Shown: positions 1 to 5,392 of the stretch, in pieces
How positions within the stretch are numbered: the stretch's first letter is position 1
Layout: every line of letters begins with the position of its first letter
Assembly: GCA_964564165.1 (NCBI GenBank)
Contig: CAZLZZ010000129.1
Span: 1-9,600 of the forward strand
Length of the DNA: 9,600 nt
From: NORP309 sp964564165
Lineage (GTDB): Bacteria > Pseudomonadota > Gammaproteobacteria > Xanthomonadales > Marinicellaceae
Direction: 5' to 3'
Notes under the pieces: model-generated
Told to the model about the DNA's origin: nothing
Databases searched by the model: none
The model's input: only the letters and a program-made list of their open reading frames with translations
Program-made: the position numbers and the translations under genes

Positions 1-119
1 ATATTCTCTCTAACCGCCAAAACTAAATACAAGAGTGCGGTAATTACTGCCACTACCTCTAGCCAGGATTGGACAACAAAGGCGGCTGTAATTTGTTGGG
101 TTATGGTTAATGATTCCAT
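1..119 (-). CDS. pnuT: PnuC-family inner-membrane transporter, N-terminus only (probable thiamine transporter PnuT)
   Basis: The gene reads leftward from ATG at 119-117 and runs off the window after 39 codons. The visible protein begins MESLTITQQ and contains SWLEVVAVITALLYLVLAV followed by RE, which matches the N-terminal amphipathic stretch and first membrane helix of the PnuC family (typically WLE...A...LAYL.LA...). PnuC proteins move vitamin precursors across the inner membrane by facilitated diffusion. The family includes PnuC (nicotinamide riboside), PnuX (riboflavin) and PnuT (thiamine). PnuT is preferred because the gene lies downstream, on the same strand, of a TonB receptor under a TPP riboswitch, an arrangement known for thiamine salvage. 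No clear Shine-Dalgarno precedes this ATG. The substrate call is inference from context; the family call rests on only 39 residues. Confidence 0.7.
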   Translation of the reverse strand, partial: MESLTITQQITAAFVVQSWLEVVAVITALLYLVLAVREN

Positions 120-132
120 TATTTTATCGCAG

Positions 133-148
133 GGTGGGCTTGCCCACC
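133..148. repeat. Short GC-rich palindrome
   Basis: GGTGGGC TT GCCCACC is a perfect 7-bp inverted repeat with a 2-nt centre, in an AT-rich gap just upstream of the PnuC-family start. Sequences of this form (GGTGGGCAAGCCCACC) are common as dispersed palindromes in bacterial genomes. On the minus-strand transcript it could form a hairpin shortly before the start codon. A regulatory role is not demonstrated. Confidence 0.55.
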
Positions 149-168
149 AAAATAGTAAAATAGCTGGT

Positions 169-228
169 GGAATCGGGACTTTAGTCCTGTTGTTTTAAAG
201 AGTTTGGCGGGGCTAAAGCCCCGATTCC
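169..228. repeat. REPIN-like pair of inverted palindromic repeats
   Basis: Two 21-bp arms (169-189 and 208-228) are inverted copies of each other at about 18 of 21 positions, separated by 18 bp. Each arm holds its own small palindrome: GGACT TT AGTCC on the left and CGGGGCT AA AGCCCCG on the right. A pair of self-complementary repeats in inverted orientation is the architecture of REP doublets (REPIN/BIME), which are normally intergenic and dispersed. It sits between the TonB receptor gene and the PnuC-family gene. A RAYT transposase that might mobilise such repeats is not in the window. Confidence 0.65.
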
Positions 229-305
229 GCATGAGTCTTTGTTCAATTGGTAGGCAAGCCAGTACTGCGACACTAAATAAATCTCTGCGCAACTCCGCAA
301 TCTTT

Positions 306-336
306 AAAAAAAGGGCGGACACACGGGTCCGCACCC
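306..336 (-). terminator. Probable Rho-independent terminator after the TonB receptor gene
   Basis: Read on the minus strand, a GC-rich stem (GCGGAC pairing with GTCCGC, extended by flanking G/C pairs around a 6-nt loop) is followed by CCC and an unbroken run of seven T. It lies 24 nt beyond the stop codon of the TonB receptor gene, as expected for an intrinsic terminator. The hairpin also resembles a common dispersed repeat (GGGTGCGGAC...GTCCGCCC), so it may be a repeat serving as a terminator. If efficient, it would separate or attenuate expression of the downstream PnuC-family gene. Confidence 0.65.
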
Positions 337-349
337 TACAATTTTTGAT

Positions 350-375
350 AAAATTCAACATCAAAATTCAACATC
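350..375. repeat. Perfect 13-bp tandem duplication across the TonB receptor stop codon
   Basis: AAAATTCAACATC occurs twice back to back (350-362 and 363-375). The receptor ends inside this repeat: the last codons encode D-V-E-F and the stop TGA spans the junction of the two copies. The terminal phenylalanine, conserved in many outer-membrane barrels, is kept. The second copy lies in the untranslated tail. Confidence 0.8.
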
Positions 376-2457
376 AAAAGCCACACCCAAATGCCTAGGC
401 GAACCCAATTGTGTGTATAACTTATTTTCAAAATTCGGCGGCTCTAAACCAAAAAAGAAACCACGGGTTGCGTATTTTTTATCGAAAATATTATTGCCCC
501 ACAAGGTTACAGACCAATTATTTTTCTCATAACCCACTCTTAAATTGGTCAATTGATAGGATTTAGATTGTTGGTTGTTTGAATCTGAAAAATAGAAACT
601 GTCTTTGCCATTCAAGTCCAAGCGCGTAAAAAAACCGTTCAACAGATGATAATCAATACCCAAAGCGAAGTTGTAATTTGGTGCATGGGCCTGGTCTCGA
701 CCATCGAAATTGCCTTGCGTTGTAACAAAATCATCAAATTGTGCTTTTAGCAAACCCAATGAGCCATAAATATCAATATTAGAGTTCAACTGATAATTAA
801 AGTCAGTTTCAATGCCATAATTGCTGCCTGTTGCAGCGTTGCCCGTGAAAAACACAAAGGTCAACGGATCATTGGGGTCGGTCTGGCGCGAGGTGCTGAT
901 TTGCATGTCTTTGCGTTTTGAATAAAAAGCCGATAGATTCCACTGTAATTGATAGTCTAAAAAATGGCCTTTGATGCCTGATTCTAAGCTCAACAAGGAC
1001 TCCGGCTGATACTCTCGCAATTGGTCTGGAACACTCAAGGACAAATTAAACCCACCAGCTTTGTAACCTCGTGCCAAAGTAATATACGCATTTAGAGCAT
1101 CGGTAACTTTATGGTTCAATGAAATTTGTCCACCCCACATGTTGTCGGTTGGCGATACCGCTATGCCATTGCTGTCTTGATAATTGGCGTTTCTTCTTTC
1201 GAGTCTTAAACCTGTTGACAAGGTGTTGGTATTTGATAACGCTGTATCAAACTGTGCAAACAATGCCACAGAAGTAGAGTCGAACTTACTGCTTAAATTT
1301 TTGAAGGCAAAGCCATTAAAAAACTCATTGATTTGATTGTCTTCTGTCATGTCTAATAAATATAGACCTACTAACCAATCAGTAGAACCATTAAAATATT
1401 TGCTGTTTTCATTCGACAGTAATCTAATTTCTTGCGACAGGTGTGTCCTTTTACGCAAACTGGCAGAGGTAAAATCATAAGGTGCAAATTCACCCCAGTA
1501 TTCATCGTTGCCCCAATCGCCGTCAAAAGAATAATCAATATCGGCATTCATGTAACTTGAAATGCTTAAAATATCAAAGTTTTCTGCCTCGTAATTGGCA
1601 CGAATGGCAAGTCCTGTCGAATCTTGGGCATCTTTTCCGGGCAAGTCCGCATGAGTAACAAAAGTATTTTCAGGGTTGAATGTATTAAAGCCATTGTCAA
1701 TTTTGGCTTTTAACAAGGTGAAATTAACATCCAATTCATCATTGGCTTGCCAAAACAACTTGCCACGGGCGACAAATTCATCGCGTTTATTGGTGTCATT
1801 TCGATTTAAAAAATCATTGTAACGAAAGCCATTGGCGTTGTATTGATGGATGGAAAACCTATACGCCACATCATTGCTTATACCGCCAGTGGCGCGAAAT
1901 CCCAAAGCACGGTCTCCATCATTGCCTATTAAAGTCTCTATCTTGTATGAAGCATCAAACTCTGGCGCCTTGGTTTTGACATAAATCAAACCCGCCAAAC
2001 CATTGGCACCATAACGTGTGCCTTGTGGCCCACGCAATACTTCGATTTGTTCCACATCAAATAAAGTAGCGACACCACCAAGGGCAGAAAAATCAATGTC
2101 ATCTACCACAAAACCCACCGATGGATTGGGAGCACCCTCGTATCCAGAACGTTCACCAATGCCACGGATCTGAAAGTAACGGGGGCGATTGGTAGCAGAA
2201 GACCAGTTAAGATTAGGTACCGTACCTAACACATCTTCAAAGTGTTGCGTGCCAGCCTTTTCCAAAACTTCAGAATCAAGTACAGAAATACTGTTGGAGG
2301 TTTCGATTAACAATTGATCGGTTCGTAACTCCGAAATGACAATGGTTTTATCGAGTTTGTGGGTTTTCTCGATAGATTTTTTGATAGATTCTTCAGCAAA
2401 AAGACTTGACGATAAGAAGATGCTCGTCAGAAGTATAGTTTGTTTTGATTTATTCAT
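361..2457 (-). CDS. TonB-dependent outer-membrane receptor, probable thiamine (or thiamine derivative) transporter
   Basis: This 698-residue receptor would import a scarce nutrient through the outer membrane using TonB energy. Residues 1-21 form a signal peptide with a plausible cleavage after SLFA. A TonB-box-like TIVIS lies at 38-42. The plug domain covers roughly 45-165 and includes FQIRGIG and the hallmark DVEQIEVLRGPQGTRYG. The rest is barrel, with blocks such as ARGYKAGGFNLS and a C-terminal aromatic (DVEF). The length is typical of the family. The gene is intact and is preceded by a TPP riboswitch, which points to thiamine or a thiamine phosphate as substrate. That is inferred from regulation and from the adjacent PnuC-family gene, not from binding residues. 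An AGG lies 9 nt before the ATG. General barrel similarity alone would also allow a siderophore-type substrate. Confidence 0.93.
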   Translation of the reverse strand: MNKSKQTILLTSIFLSSSLFAEESIKKSIEKTHKLDKTIVISELRTDQLLIETSNSISVLDSEVLEKAGTQHFEDVLGTVPNLNWSSATNRPRYFQIRGIGERSGYEGAPNPSVGFVVDDIDFSALGGVATLFDVEQIEVLRGPQGTRYGANGLAGLIYVKTKAPEFDASYKIETLIGNDGDRALGFRATGGISNDVAYRFSIHQYNANGFRYNDFLNRNDTNKRDEFVARGKLFWQANDELDVNFTLLKAKIDNGFNTFNPENTFVTHADLPGKDAQDSTGLAIRANYEAENFDILSISSYMNADIDYSFDGDWGNDEYWGEFAPYDFTSASLRKRTHLSQEIRLLSNENSKYFNGSTDWLVGLYLLDMTEDNQINEFFNGFAFKNLSSKFDSTSVALFAQFDTALSNTNTLSTGLRLERRNANYQDSNGIAVSPTDNMWGGQISLNHKVTDALNAYITLARGYKAGGFNLSLSVPDQLREYQPESLLSLESGIKGHFLDYQLQWNLSAFYSKRKDMQISTSRQTDPNDPLTFVFFTGNAATGSNYGIETDFNYQLNSNIDIYGSLGLLKAQFDDFVTTQGNFDGRDQAHAPNYNFALGIDYHLLNGFFTRLDLNGKDSFYFSDSNNQQSKSYQLTNLRVGYEKNNWSVTLWGNNIFDKKYATRGFFFGLEPPNFENKLYTQLGSPRHLGVAFDVEF

Positions 2458-2481
2458 GGATTTTTACCTAATTTAAGTGAT

Positions 2482-2540
2482 AAAAACCCGGCGACAGACG
2501 TTTTGGATTGGTGTTGTTGTTTCCATTTCCTACGCCGGTG
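2482..2540 (-). promoter_or_regulatory. Possible riboswitch expression platform
   Basis: On the minus strand CGCCGG at 2493-2488 is followed by G and TTTTT (2486-2482) and is complementary to CCGGCG at 2538-2533, inside the 3' part of the TPP aptamer. Pairing would give a 6-bp GC stem with a 39-nt loop and a T tract, competing with the aptamer fold. The receptor's AGG and ATG lie just downstream. Taken alone, this pairing would terminate when the aptamer is not formed, opposite to the usual OFF behaviour of TPP riboswitches, so control may instead act on translation. Low confidence. Confidence 0.3.
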
Positions 2541-2614
2541 CTAACCGGATCAGGTTCAAAGGGTCTGTAAATTTACATCTCAGGCAATCGCCACGCAATT
2601 GCCACCCCTAGGAA
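2527..2614 (-). ncRNA. TPP riboswitch (THI element)
   Basis: On the minus strand this stretch contains the THI-box signatures in order: GGGGTGGC, then GCCTGAGA, then ACCCTTTGAACCTGAT, CCGGTTAGCACCGG and GCGTAGGAA. The P1 stem can close between TTCCTA (2614-2609) and TAGGAA (2532-2527). It lies 69 nt upstream of the TonB receptor start and reads in the same direction. TPP riboswitches sense thiamine pyrophosphate and normally switch off thiamine synthesis or uptake genes when TPP is plentiful. The core is complete, with no missing invariant block that I can see. Confidence 0.95.
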
Positions 2615-2626
2615 TACGTGTATAAT
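2599..2626 (+). promoter_or_regulatory. Candidate sigma-70 promoter for the PaiB-like gene
   Basis: TTGCCA (2599-2604) and a perfect TATAAT (2621-2626) are separated by 16 bp. Initiation near 2633 would give a leader of about 26 nt before the ATG at 2659. The -35 box lies within DNA that encodes the TPP aptamer on the other strand, and the -10 overlaps the opposing -10. Confidence 0.6.
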
Positions 2627-2649
2627 AGCAAAAATCATTACTTTTTCAT
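2622..2649 (-). promoter_or_regulatory. Candidate promoter for the riboswitch and TonB receptor
   Basis: On the minus strand a -10-like TATTAT (2627-2622) follows a weaker -35-like ATGAAA (2649-2644) with 16 bp between. Predicted initiation near 2615 would start the transcript almost exactly at the P1 stem of the TPP aptamer. The -10 overlaps the -10 of the oppositely directed promoter for the PaiB-like gene. Confidence 0.5.
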
Positions 2650-2658
2650 AGGATAATC

Positions 2659-3294
2659 ATGTTTCTACCCCGTTACTTTAAACAAACCGACACACAGCAA
2701 ATGCTTGCTTTTATTGCAGAACATCCAATGGCATCAATAGTTTCAATGAGTTCAACTGGCTTGGTGGGTAACCACATCCCCATGTTGGTGGTGCAAAGAG
2801 AAGGGCAATATTATTTACAAGGTCACGTGGCACGGGTAAATAGCCTTTGCAAAGAGATTGATCCAGCTACTGATGTATTGGCGATGTTTATTGGACCGGA
2901 TGCATATATCTCACCCAACTGGTATCCCAGTAAAAAAACCGATCCAAGAACTGTTCCAACTTGGAACTATATTGCCGTGCATGTAACGGGGGAAATTAAT
3001 TTCTATAAAGATAAAAACTTGTTAAAACAACACCTGAAAAATTTAAGCAGTACACATGAAAAAAAAGTAAATGAATCGTGGCAAATATCCGATGCGCCAG
3101 ATGATTACATCAACAAAATGCTCAACGCCATAGTTGGTCTAGAAATCAAAATTTCAACCATTAAAGGCAATACCAAAATGAGCCAAAACCATTCTCAACA
3201 AAACCGCGATGGCGTGATTAAGGGCTTAACCAACTTAGGTCAACAAGATGTGGCTGCTTGGGTGGAAAAACCTAACAAGTATTCAGATGAATAA
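2659..3294 (+). CDS. PaiB-family FMN-binding protein (putative transcriptional regulator)
   Basis: The 211-residue product fits the PaiB/FMN-binding split-barrel family in length and sequence. It starts MFLPRYF, as these proteins typically do. Further family blocks are GHVARVN (55-61), DAYISPNWYPSK (81-92), VPTWNY (99-104) and a C-terminal KMSQN...R segment. Bacillus PaiB is described as a negative regulator of sporulation and protease genes, but most homologues have only FMN binding as a firm expectation, so a regulatory function here is uncertain. The start is supported by an AGG 6 nt upstream of the ATG. The gene is divergent from the thiamine receptor and in the same direction as sufT, 48 bp downstream. 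A flavin-binding protein near riboflavin genes is suggestive but not evidence of a shared role. Confidence 0.88.
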   Translation: MFLPRYFKQTDTQQMLAFIAEHPMASIVSMSSTGLVGNHIPMLVVQREGQYYLQGHVARVNSLCKEIDPATDVLAMFIGPDAYISPNWYPSKKTDPRTVPTWNYIAVHVTGEINFYKDKNLLKQHLKNLSSTHEKKVNESWQISDAPDDYINKMLNAIVGLEIKISTIKGNTKMSQNHSQQNRDGVIKGLTNLGQQDVAAWVEKPNKYSDE

Positions 3295-3342
3295 GTTACA
3301 ATTCAGCACCCAATTCAAATACAGTTCAATAATTCAATAATT

Positions 3343-3894
3343 ATGTACAACCTTAACAGCGAGCCCTTCAAGTTAGAAAGAGATGTCGAAGCAATCATCG
3401 TGCCATCAGGTCAATCGATGAATTTGCCTGCAGGAACAGTTGGTTACATCACCCAATCCTTGGGCGGCAGTTACACGGTTTTTATCGATGGCAGCATGTT
3501 TATGATTTTGGGTCACAACGCCGATGCCTTGGGCAAAGAATCTTTGGCACTGCCTGTTTTAAAAGAAAATGCCAACCTAAAAGATGTCGAAGAAGCCGTT
3601 TGGAAACAACTGGGCAGTGTCTATGACCCTGAAATTCCAGTGAGCATTGTTGAGTTGGGTTTGATTTATGAATGCAAGGTCACAAAAAACCAATCCAATG
3701 GTTACGATGCCAACATCACCATGACTTTAACCGCACCTGGCTGTGGAATGGGTGATGTATTGGTCGCCGATGCCCAAACCAAAATAAAACTCATCCCTAA
3801 CTTAGACAAAGTCGAATGTGAAATCGTTTTTGATCCCCCGTGGACTCAAGACATGATGAGTGATGTGGCAAAATTAGAAACGGGGATGTTATAA
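3343..3894 (+). CDS. sufT: SufT, MIP18/DUF59-family iron-sulfur cluster assembly protein
   Basis: This 183-residue protein matches stand-alone SufT. It has an N-terminal small barrel region (VPSGQSMNLPAGT, then ITQSLGGSYTV) and, from about residue 80, a MIP18 (DUF59) domain. That domain carries YDPEIPVSIVELGLIYEC (94-111), MTLTAPGCGMGD (127-138, with Cys134) and FDPPWTQDMMS near the end. SufT is an accessory factor in iron-sulfur cluster assembly or delivery. It is usually found with sufBCDSU, but none of those genes is visible here, so this copy is isolated from the core system within the window. No good Shine-Dalgarno precedes the ATG; the start is chosen from the family N-terminus. It probably shares the transcript of the PaiB-like gene. 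Confidence 0.92.
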   Translation: MYNLNSEPFKLERDVEAIIVPSGQSMNLPAGTVGYITQSLGGSYTVFIDGSMFMILGHNADALGKESLALPVLKENANLKDVEEAVWKQLGSVYDPEIPVSIVELGLIYECKVTKNQSNGYDANITMTLTAPGCGMGDVLVADAQTKIKLIPNLDKVECEIVFDPPWTQDMMSDVAKLETGML

Positions 3895-3908
3895 AAGATT
3901 GCTTGGTT

Positions 3909-3928
3909 ATATGTGCTATACCACATAT
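3909..3928. repeat. 7-bp inverted repeat after sufT
   Basis: ATATGTG (3909-3915) and CACATAT (3922-3928) are perfectly complementary around a 6-nt loop, 14 bp past the sufT stop codon and directly abutting the next hairpin repeat. It may be the outer part of that element or a weak RNA stem. No function can be assigned. Confidence 0.5.
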
Positions 3929-3932
3929 CGTC

Positions 3933-3962
3933 ATTCTCGCGAAGGCGGGAATCCAGTTTTTT
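3933..3962 (+). terminator. Dispersed hairpin repeat acting as a possible terminator for sufT
   Basis: ATTCTCGC, loop GAAG, then GCGGGAAT form an 8-bp stem with one G-U pair, followed after CCAG by six T (3957-3962). The surrounding string (GTCATTC...GGGAATCCAG) is a familiar dispersed palindromic repeat of proteobacterial genomes. It lies between the convergent sufT and antitoxin genes. The 4-nt gap before the T run makes termination plausible rather than certain. Confidence 0.5.
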
Positions 3963-3990
3963 GTTGATGAACTATACAAACAATCTCTTA

Positions 3991-4251
3991 TTATGCAGCA
4001 AATTCTTGTTCAACATCCCAACCTGGGAAAACAATAACAGCAGGATGACACTTTAAGGCTCTGGATAAAACTTTCGCTCTTTCCACGCCTAGCTTTACTC
4101 GGTTGTTTTCAATTGCTGATAGGGTTGGTTGAGGAATACCTGTTAAAAATGCCAGCTCGTTTTGACTTAACTCCTGAAGCTCACGAAGAATACGCAAAGA
4201 ATCGCCAATCGATACCTCAATATTTTGTTTTGCTTTGTTAAAATCTTTCAT
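3991..4251 (-). CDS. XRE-family helix-turn-helix antitoxin
   Basis: The 86-residue product has a Cro/C1-type helix-turn-helix at about 19-72 (LRILRELQELSQNELAFLT, then IPQPTLSAIENNR as the recognition region) and ends in a short HPAVIVFPGWDV tail of the sort that contacts the partner toxin. It would neutralise the toxin encoded just upstream and repress the shared promoter. ATG at 4251 is preferred over the in-frame ATG at 4272, because AGGA lies at a workable distance from 4251 while 4272 has no Shine-Dalgarno. With this choice the antitoxin starts one base after the toxin stop codon. The toxin-first order resembles higBA rather than relBE. Confidence 0.85.
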   Translation of the reverse strand: MKDFNKAKQNIEVSIGDSLRILRELQELSQNELAFLTGIPQPTLSAIENNRVKLGVERAKVLSRALKCHPAVIVFPGWDVEQEFAA

Positions 4252-4252
4252 G

Positions 4253-4534
4253 TTATTTTTTCCTGTAATCATGTGGTGTTATGCGAATGACTTTTACGTA
4301 AAGCTTTTCATCTTCAATTTGATAAATGACGCGGTATTGAATGTTTAAACGGGAAGAACGATAGCCTTGCCACTCTCCATATAACGGTTCATCATTAAAA
4401 CCCTTAATCAATTTCAAACCTTCTAAGCCAGAAATAGAAACAATGTCTTTCCATTTCTCATATCGCATAAGAATATCAACAGGGGTTTTCTTTAACTGTT
4501 TGCTGACCTTCTTGTGTTCATAAACAATCCACAT
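4253..4534 (-). CDS. RelE/ParE-superfamily toxin, probable mRNA interferase
   Basis: This 93-residue basic protein has the RelE-like plan: N-terminal helices (KKVSKQLKKTP), then a GEWQGYRSSRLNIQYRVIYQI strand region and a C-terminal VKVIRITPHDYRKK. Arg, His and Tyr in these last blocks occupy the region where RelE/YoeB-type catalytic residues lie. Members of this branch usually cleave mRNA, often on ribosomes; gyrase-targeting ParE toxins share the fold, so the target is not certain. It is encoded directly upstream of an XRE antitoxin. No Shine-Dalgarno precedes the ATG, and the candidate promoter places the transcript start at or next to it. Confidence 0.82.
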   Translation of the reverse strand: MWIVYEHKKVSKQLKKTPVDILMRYEKWKDIVSISGLEGLKLIKGFNDEPLYGEWQGYRSSRLNIQYRVIYQIEDEKLYVKVIRITPHDYRKK

Positions 4535-4539
4535 AGCAA

Positions 4540-4550
4540 ATATAGTATAT
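4540..4550. promoter_or_regulatory. Candidate antitoxin operator palindrome
   Basis: ATATA-G-TATAT is an 11-bp palindrome overlapping the -10 region of the toxin-antitoxin promoter, a position from which an XRE antitoxin could block initiation. Being AT-only, it could arise by chance. Confidence 0.35.
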
Positions 4551-4569
4551 GTTTTTTTTAATATGTCAA
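4542..4569 (-). promoter_or_regulatory. Candidate promoter of the toxin-antitoxin pair
   Basis: On the minus strand a perfect -35 TTGACA (4569-4564) is followed 16 bp later by TACTAT (4547-4542). Initiation would fall at about 4536, one or two bases before the toxin ATG, so the message would be leaderless or nearly so. Confidence 0.6.
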
Positions 4570-4590
4570 CAAAAGAGTGCTTCTTTTGTT
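4568..4590. promoter_or_regulatory. 9-bp inverted repeat between toxin-antitoxin and ribE promoters
   Basis: AACAAAAGA and TCTTTTGTT are a perfect 9-bp inverted repeat around 5 nt. It overlaps the last two bases of the toxin -35 box and ends 9 bp before the ribE -35. A dimeric repressor, most simply the XRE antitoxin, could bind here. No binding evidence exists in the sequence itself. Confidence 0.4.
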
Positions 4591-4598
4591 AATAAGCA

Positions 4599-4627
4599 TT
4601 GAACATATAAACAATCATCACTATATT
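4599..4627 (+). promoter_or_regulatory. Candidate sigma-70 promoter of the riboflavin cluster
   Basis: TTGAAC (4599-4604) and TATATT (4622-4627) are separated by the optimal 17 bp. Initiation near 4634 gives a leader of about 20 nt, too short for an FMN riboswitch, and no RFN-element signature is visible upstream. The cluster therefore appears not to be under FMN riboswitch control at this promoter. Confidence 0.55.
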
Positions 4628-4654
4628 GCAACAGTAATCAAACCAGTCATTCAA

Positions 4655-5254
4655 ATGTTCACAGGTCTTATTCAAAGCGTTGGTCAAGTTGTGGGGAAAC
4701 ATCAAGTAGGTGGTGATTTTCAATTTCGTATTCAAACACATTTCACAGACATATCAGACATAGATTTAGGTGACAGTATAGCGTGTAATGGTGTGTGCTT
4801 GACTGTGACGGAATGGGTTGATGGTACTATTTCGGTTGATGTATCATTAGAGACCTTGTGCAAAACACAAGTCGGTGACTGGCAGGTTGGGTCTGCCATT
4901 AATCTGGAAAAGTCTTTGTGCCTAAAAGATAAACTCGGCGGGCACATGGTTTCTGGGCATGTAGATACTGTTGCCGAATGTGTAGGTATTTCTGCCAGTG
5001 CACGTTCGACTATTTATCAATTCAAAATCCCAAATGAGCTAGATAGATATATTGTAAAAAAAGGCTCGGTTGCCATCAATGGTGTGAGTTTAACGGTTAA
5101 TGAAATAGAAGATTGTCTGATGTCGGTAAATTTAATCCCGCACACACTAGAACACACCAATTTAGGCCAGTTAAAAATTGGCGACAAGGTCAATCTTGAA
5201 ATTGACACCATTGCTAGGTATGTTGAAAAGATGTTGCTACATTCTGAAATATAG
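4655..5254 (+). CDS. ribE: Riboflavin synthase, alpha subunit
   Basis: The 199-residue enzyme converts two molecules of 6,7-dimethyl-8-ribityllumazine into riboflavin plus a pyrimidinedione, the last step of riboflavin synthesis. The start at 4655 gives the invariant MFTGLI N-terminus; an upstream in-frame start would add 26 unlikely residues and sit within the promoter. Two lumazine-binding repeats are visible. Repeat 1 has GDSIACNGVCLTV and GGHMVSGHVD. Repeat 2 has KGSVAINGVSLTVN and NLIPHTLEHTNL, and the protein ends in VNLEIDTIARYVE. The length is normal. The Shine-Dalgarno is weak. It is the first gene of the riboflavin cluster, but 1,288 bp of cassettes and duplicated sequence separate it from ribB, where operon neighbours would normally be close. 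Confidence 0.95.
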   Translation: MFTGLIQSVGQVVGKHQVGGDFQFRIQTHFTDISDIDLGDSIACNGVCLTVTEWVDGTISVDVSLETLCKTQVGDWQVGSAINLEKSLCLKDKLGGHMVSGHVDTVAECVGISASARSTIYQFKIPNELDRYIVKKGSVAINGVSLTVNEIEDCLMSVNLIPHTLEHTNLGQLKIGDKVNLEIDTIARYVEKMLLHSEI

Positions 5255-5258
5255 AAAC

Positions 5259-5270
5259 TATAAAAAACTA
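5259..5270 (+). repeat. Left member of a direct repeat flanking the cassette array
   Basis: TATAAAAAACTA starts 5 bp past the ribE stop codon and 6 bp before the first cassette end. Nearly the same string with one more A occurs at 6531-6543, immediately upstream of and overlapping the ribB ATG. The pair is consistent with a target duplication of about 12 bp made when a cassette first entered the ribE-ribB junction. The AT-richness weakens the argument. Confidence 0.45.
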
Positions 5271-5275
5271 AATAA

Positions 5276-5302
5276 ACCACAGAGGACACAGAGAACACAG
5301 AG
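5276..5302 (+). repeat. Cassette 1 left end, three 9-bp units
   Basis: The units are ACCACAGAG, GACACAGAG and AACACAGAG, read from the outside inward. A potential GTG start codon follows at 5303 without a gap. Confidence 0.85.
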
Positions 5303-5381
5303 GTGGAAAAGACAAATTGACGGGGAAATTATTGGTTGTGCATTGATGAGAATCTTAAAAGCCAGAAATGAAACATGGTAA
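5303..5381 (+). pseudogene. Chimeric remnant: GxxExxY gene head fused to DUF6869-like gene tail
   Basis: The first part (about 5303-5344) aligns with the opening of the GxxExxY gene at 6123 (GAC AAA TTG ACG GG, then ATTATTGGTTGTGC), with one-base losses. From about 5345 the sequence aligns instead with the end of the DUF6869-like gene (ATGAGA.TC.TAAAAGC, then AATGAA.CATGG and TAA). In the continuous frame it reads QIDGEIIGCA followed by LMRILKARNETW, compared with LTGKIIGCA in the GxxExxY protein and WMRVLKARNEAW in the DUF6869-like protein. It has no proper start and is surely not functional. The junction shows that a GxxExxY cassette once lay upstream of a DUF6869-like cassette, the reverse of the present order. 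Confidence 0.8.
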
Positions 5382-5392
5382 TGTTGAATTTA

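Noticed and set aside
119..398. Short frames on both strands in the receptor-pnuT gap (81 and 64 codons)
   Set aside because: They consist of the palindromic repeats and terminator hairpin; no ribosome binding site or recognisable protein.
3797..3979. Minus-strand 60-codon frame over the end of sufT and the hairpin repeat
   Set aside because: It is antisense to sufT; its SSTKNWIPAFARMT stretch is the well-known spurious translation of the dispersed hairpin repeat.
4577..4654. N-terminal extension of riboflavin synthase
   Set aside because: The family begins MFTGLI, and the extension covers the predicted promoter and transcription start.
4591..4654. FMN riboswitch before ribE
   Set aside because: There are only 64 bp here and none of the conserved RFN-element blocks can be seen.
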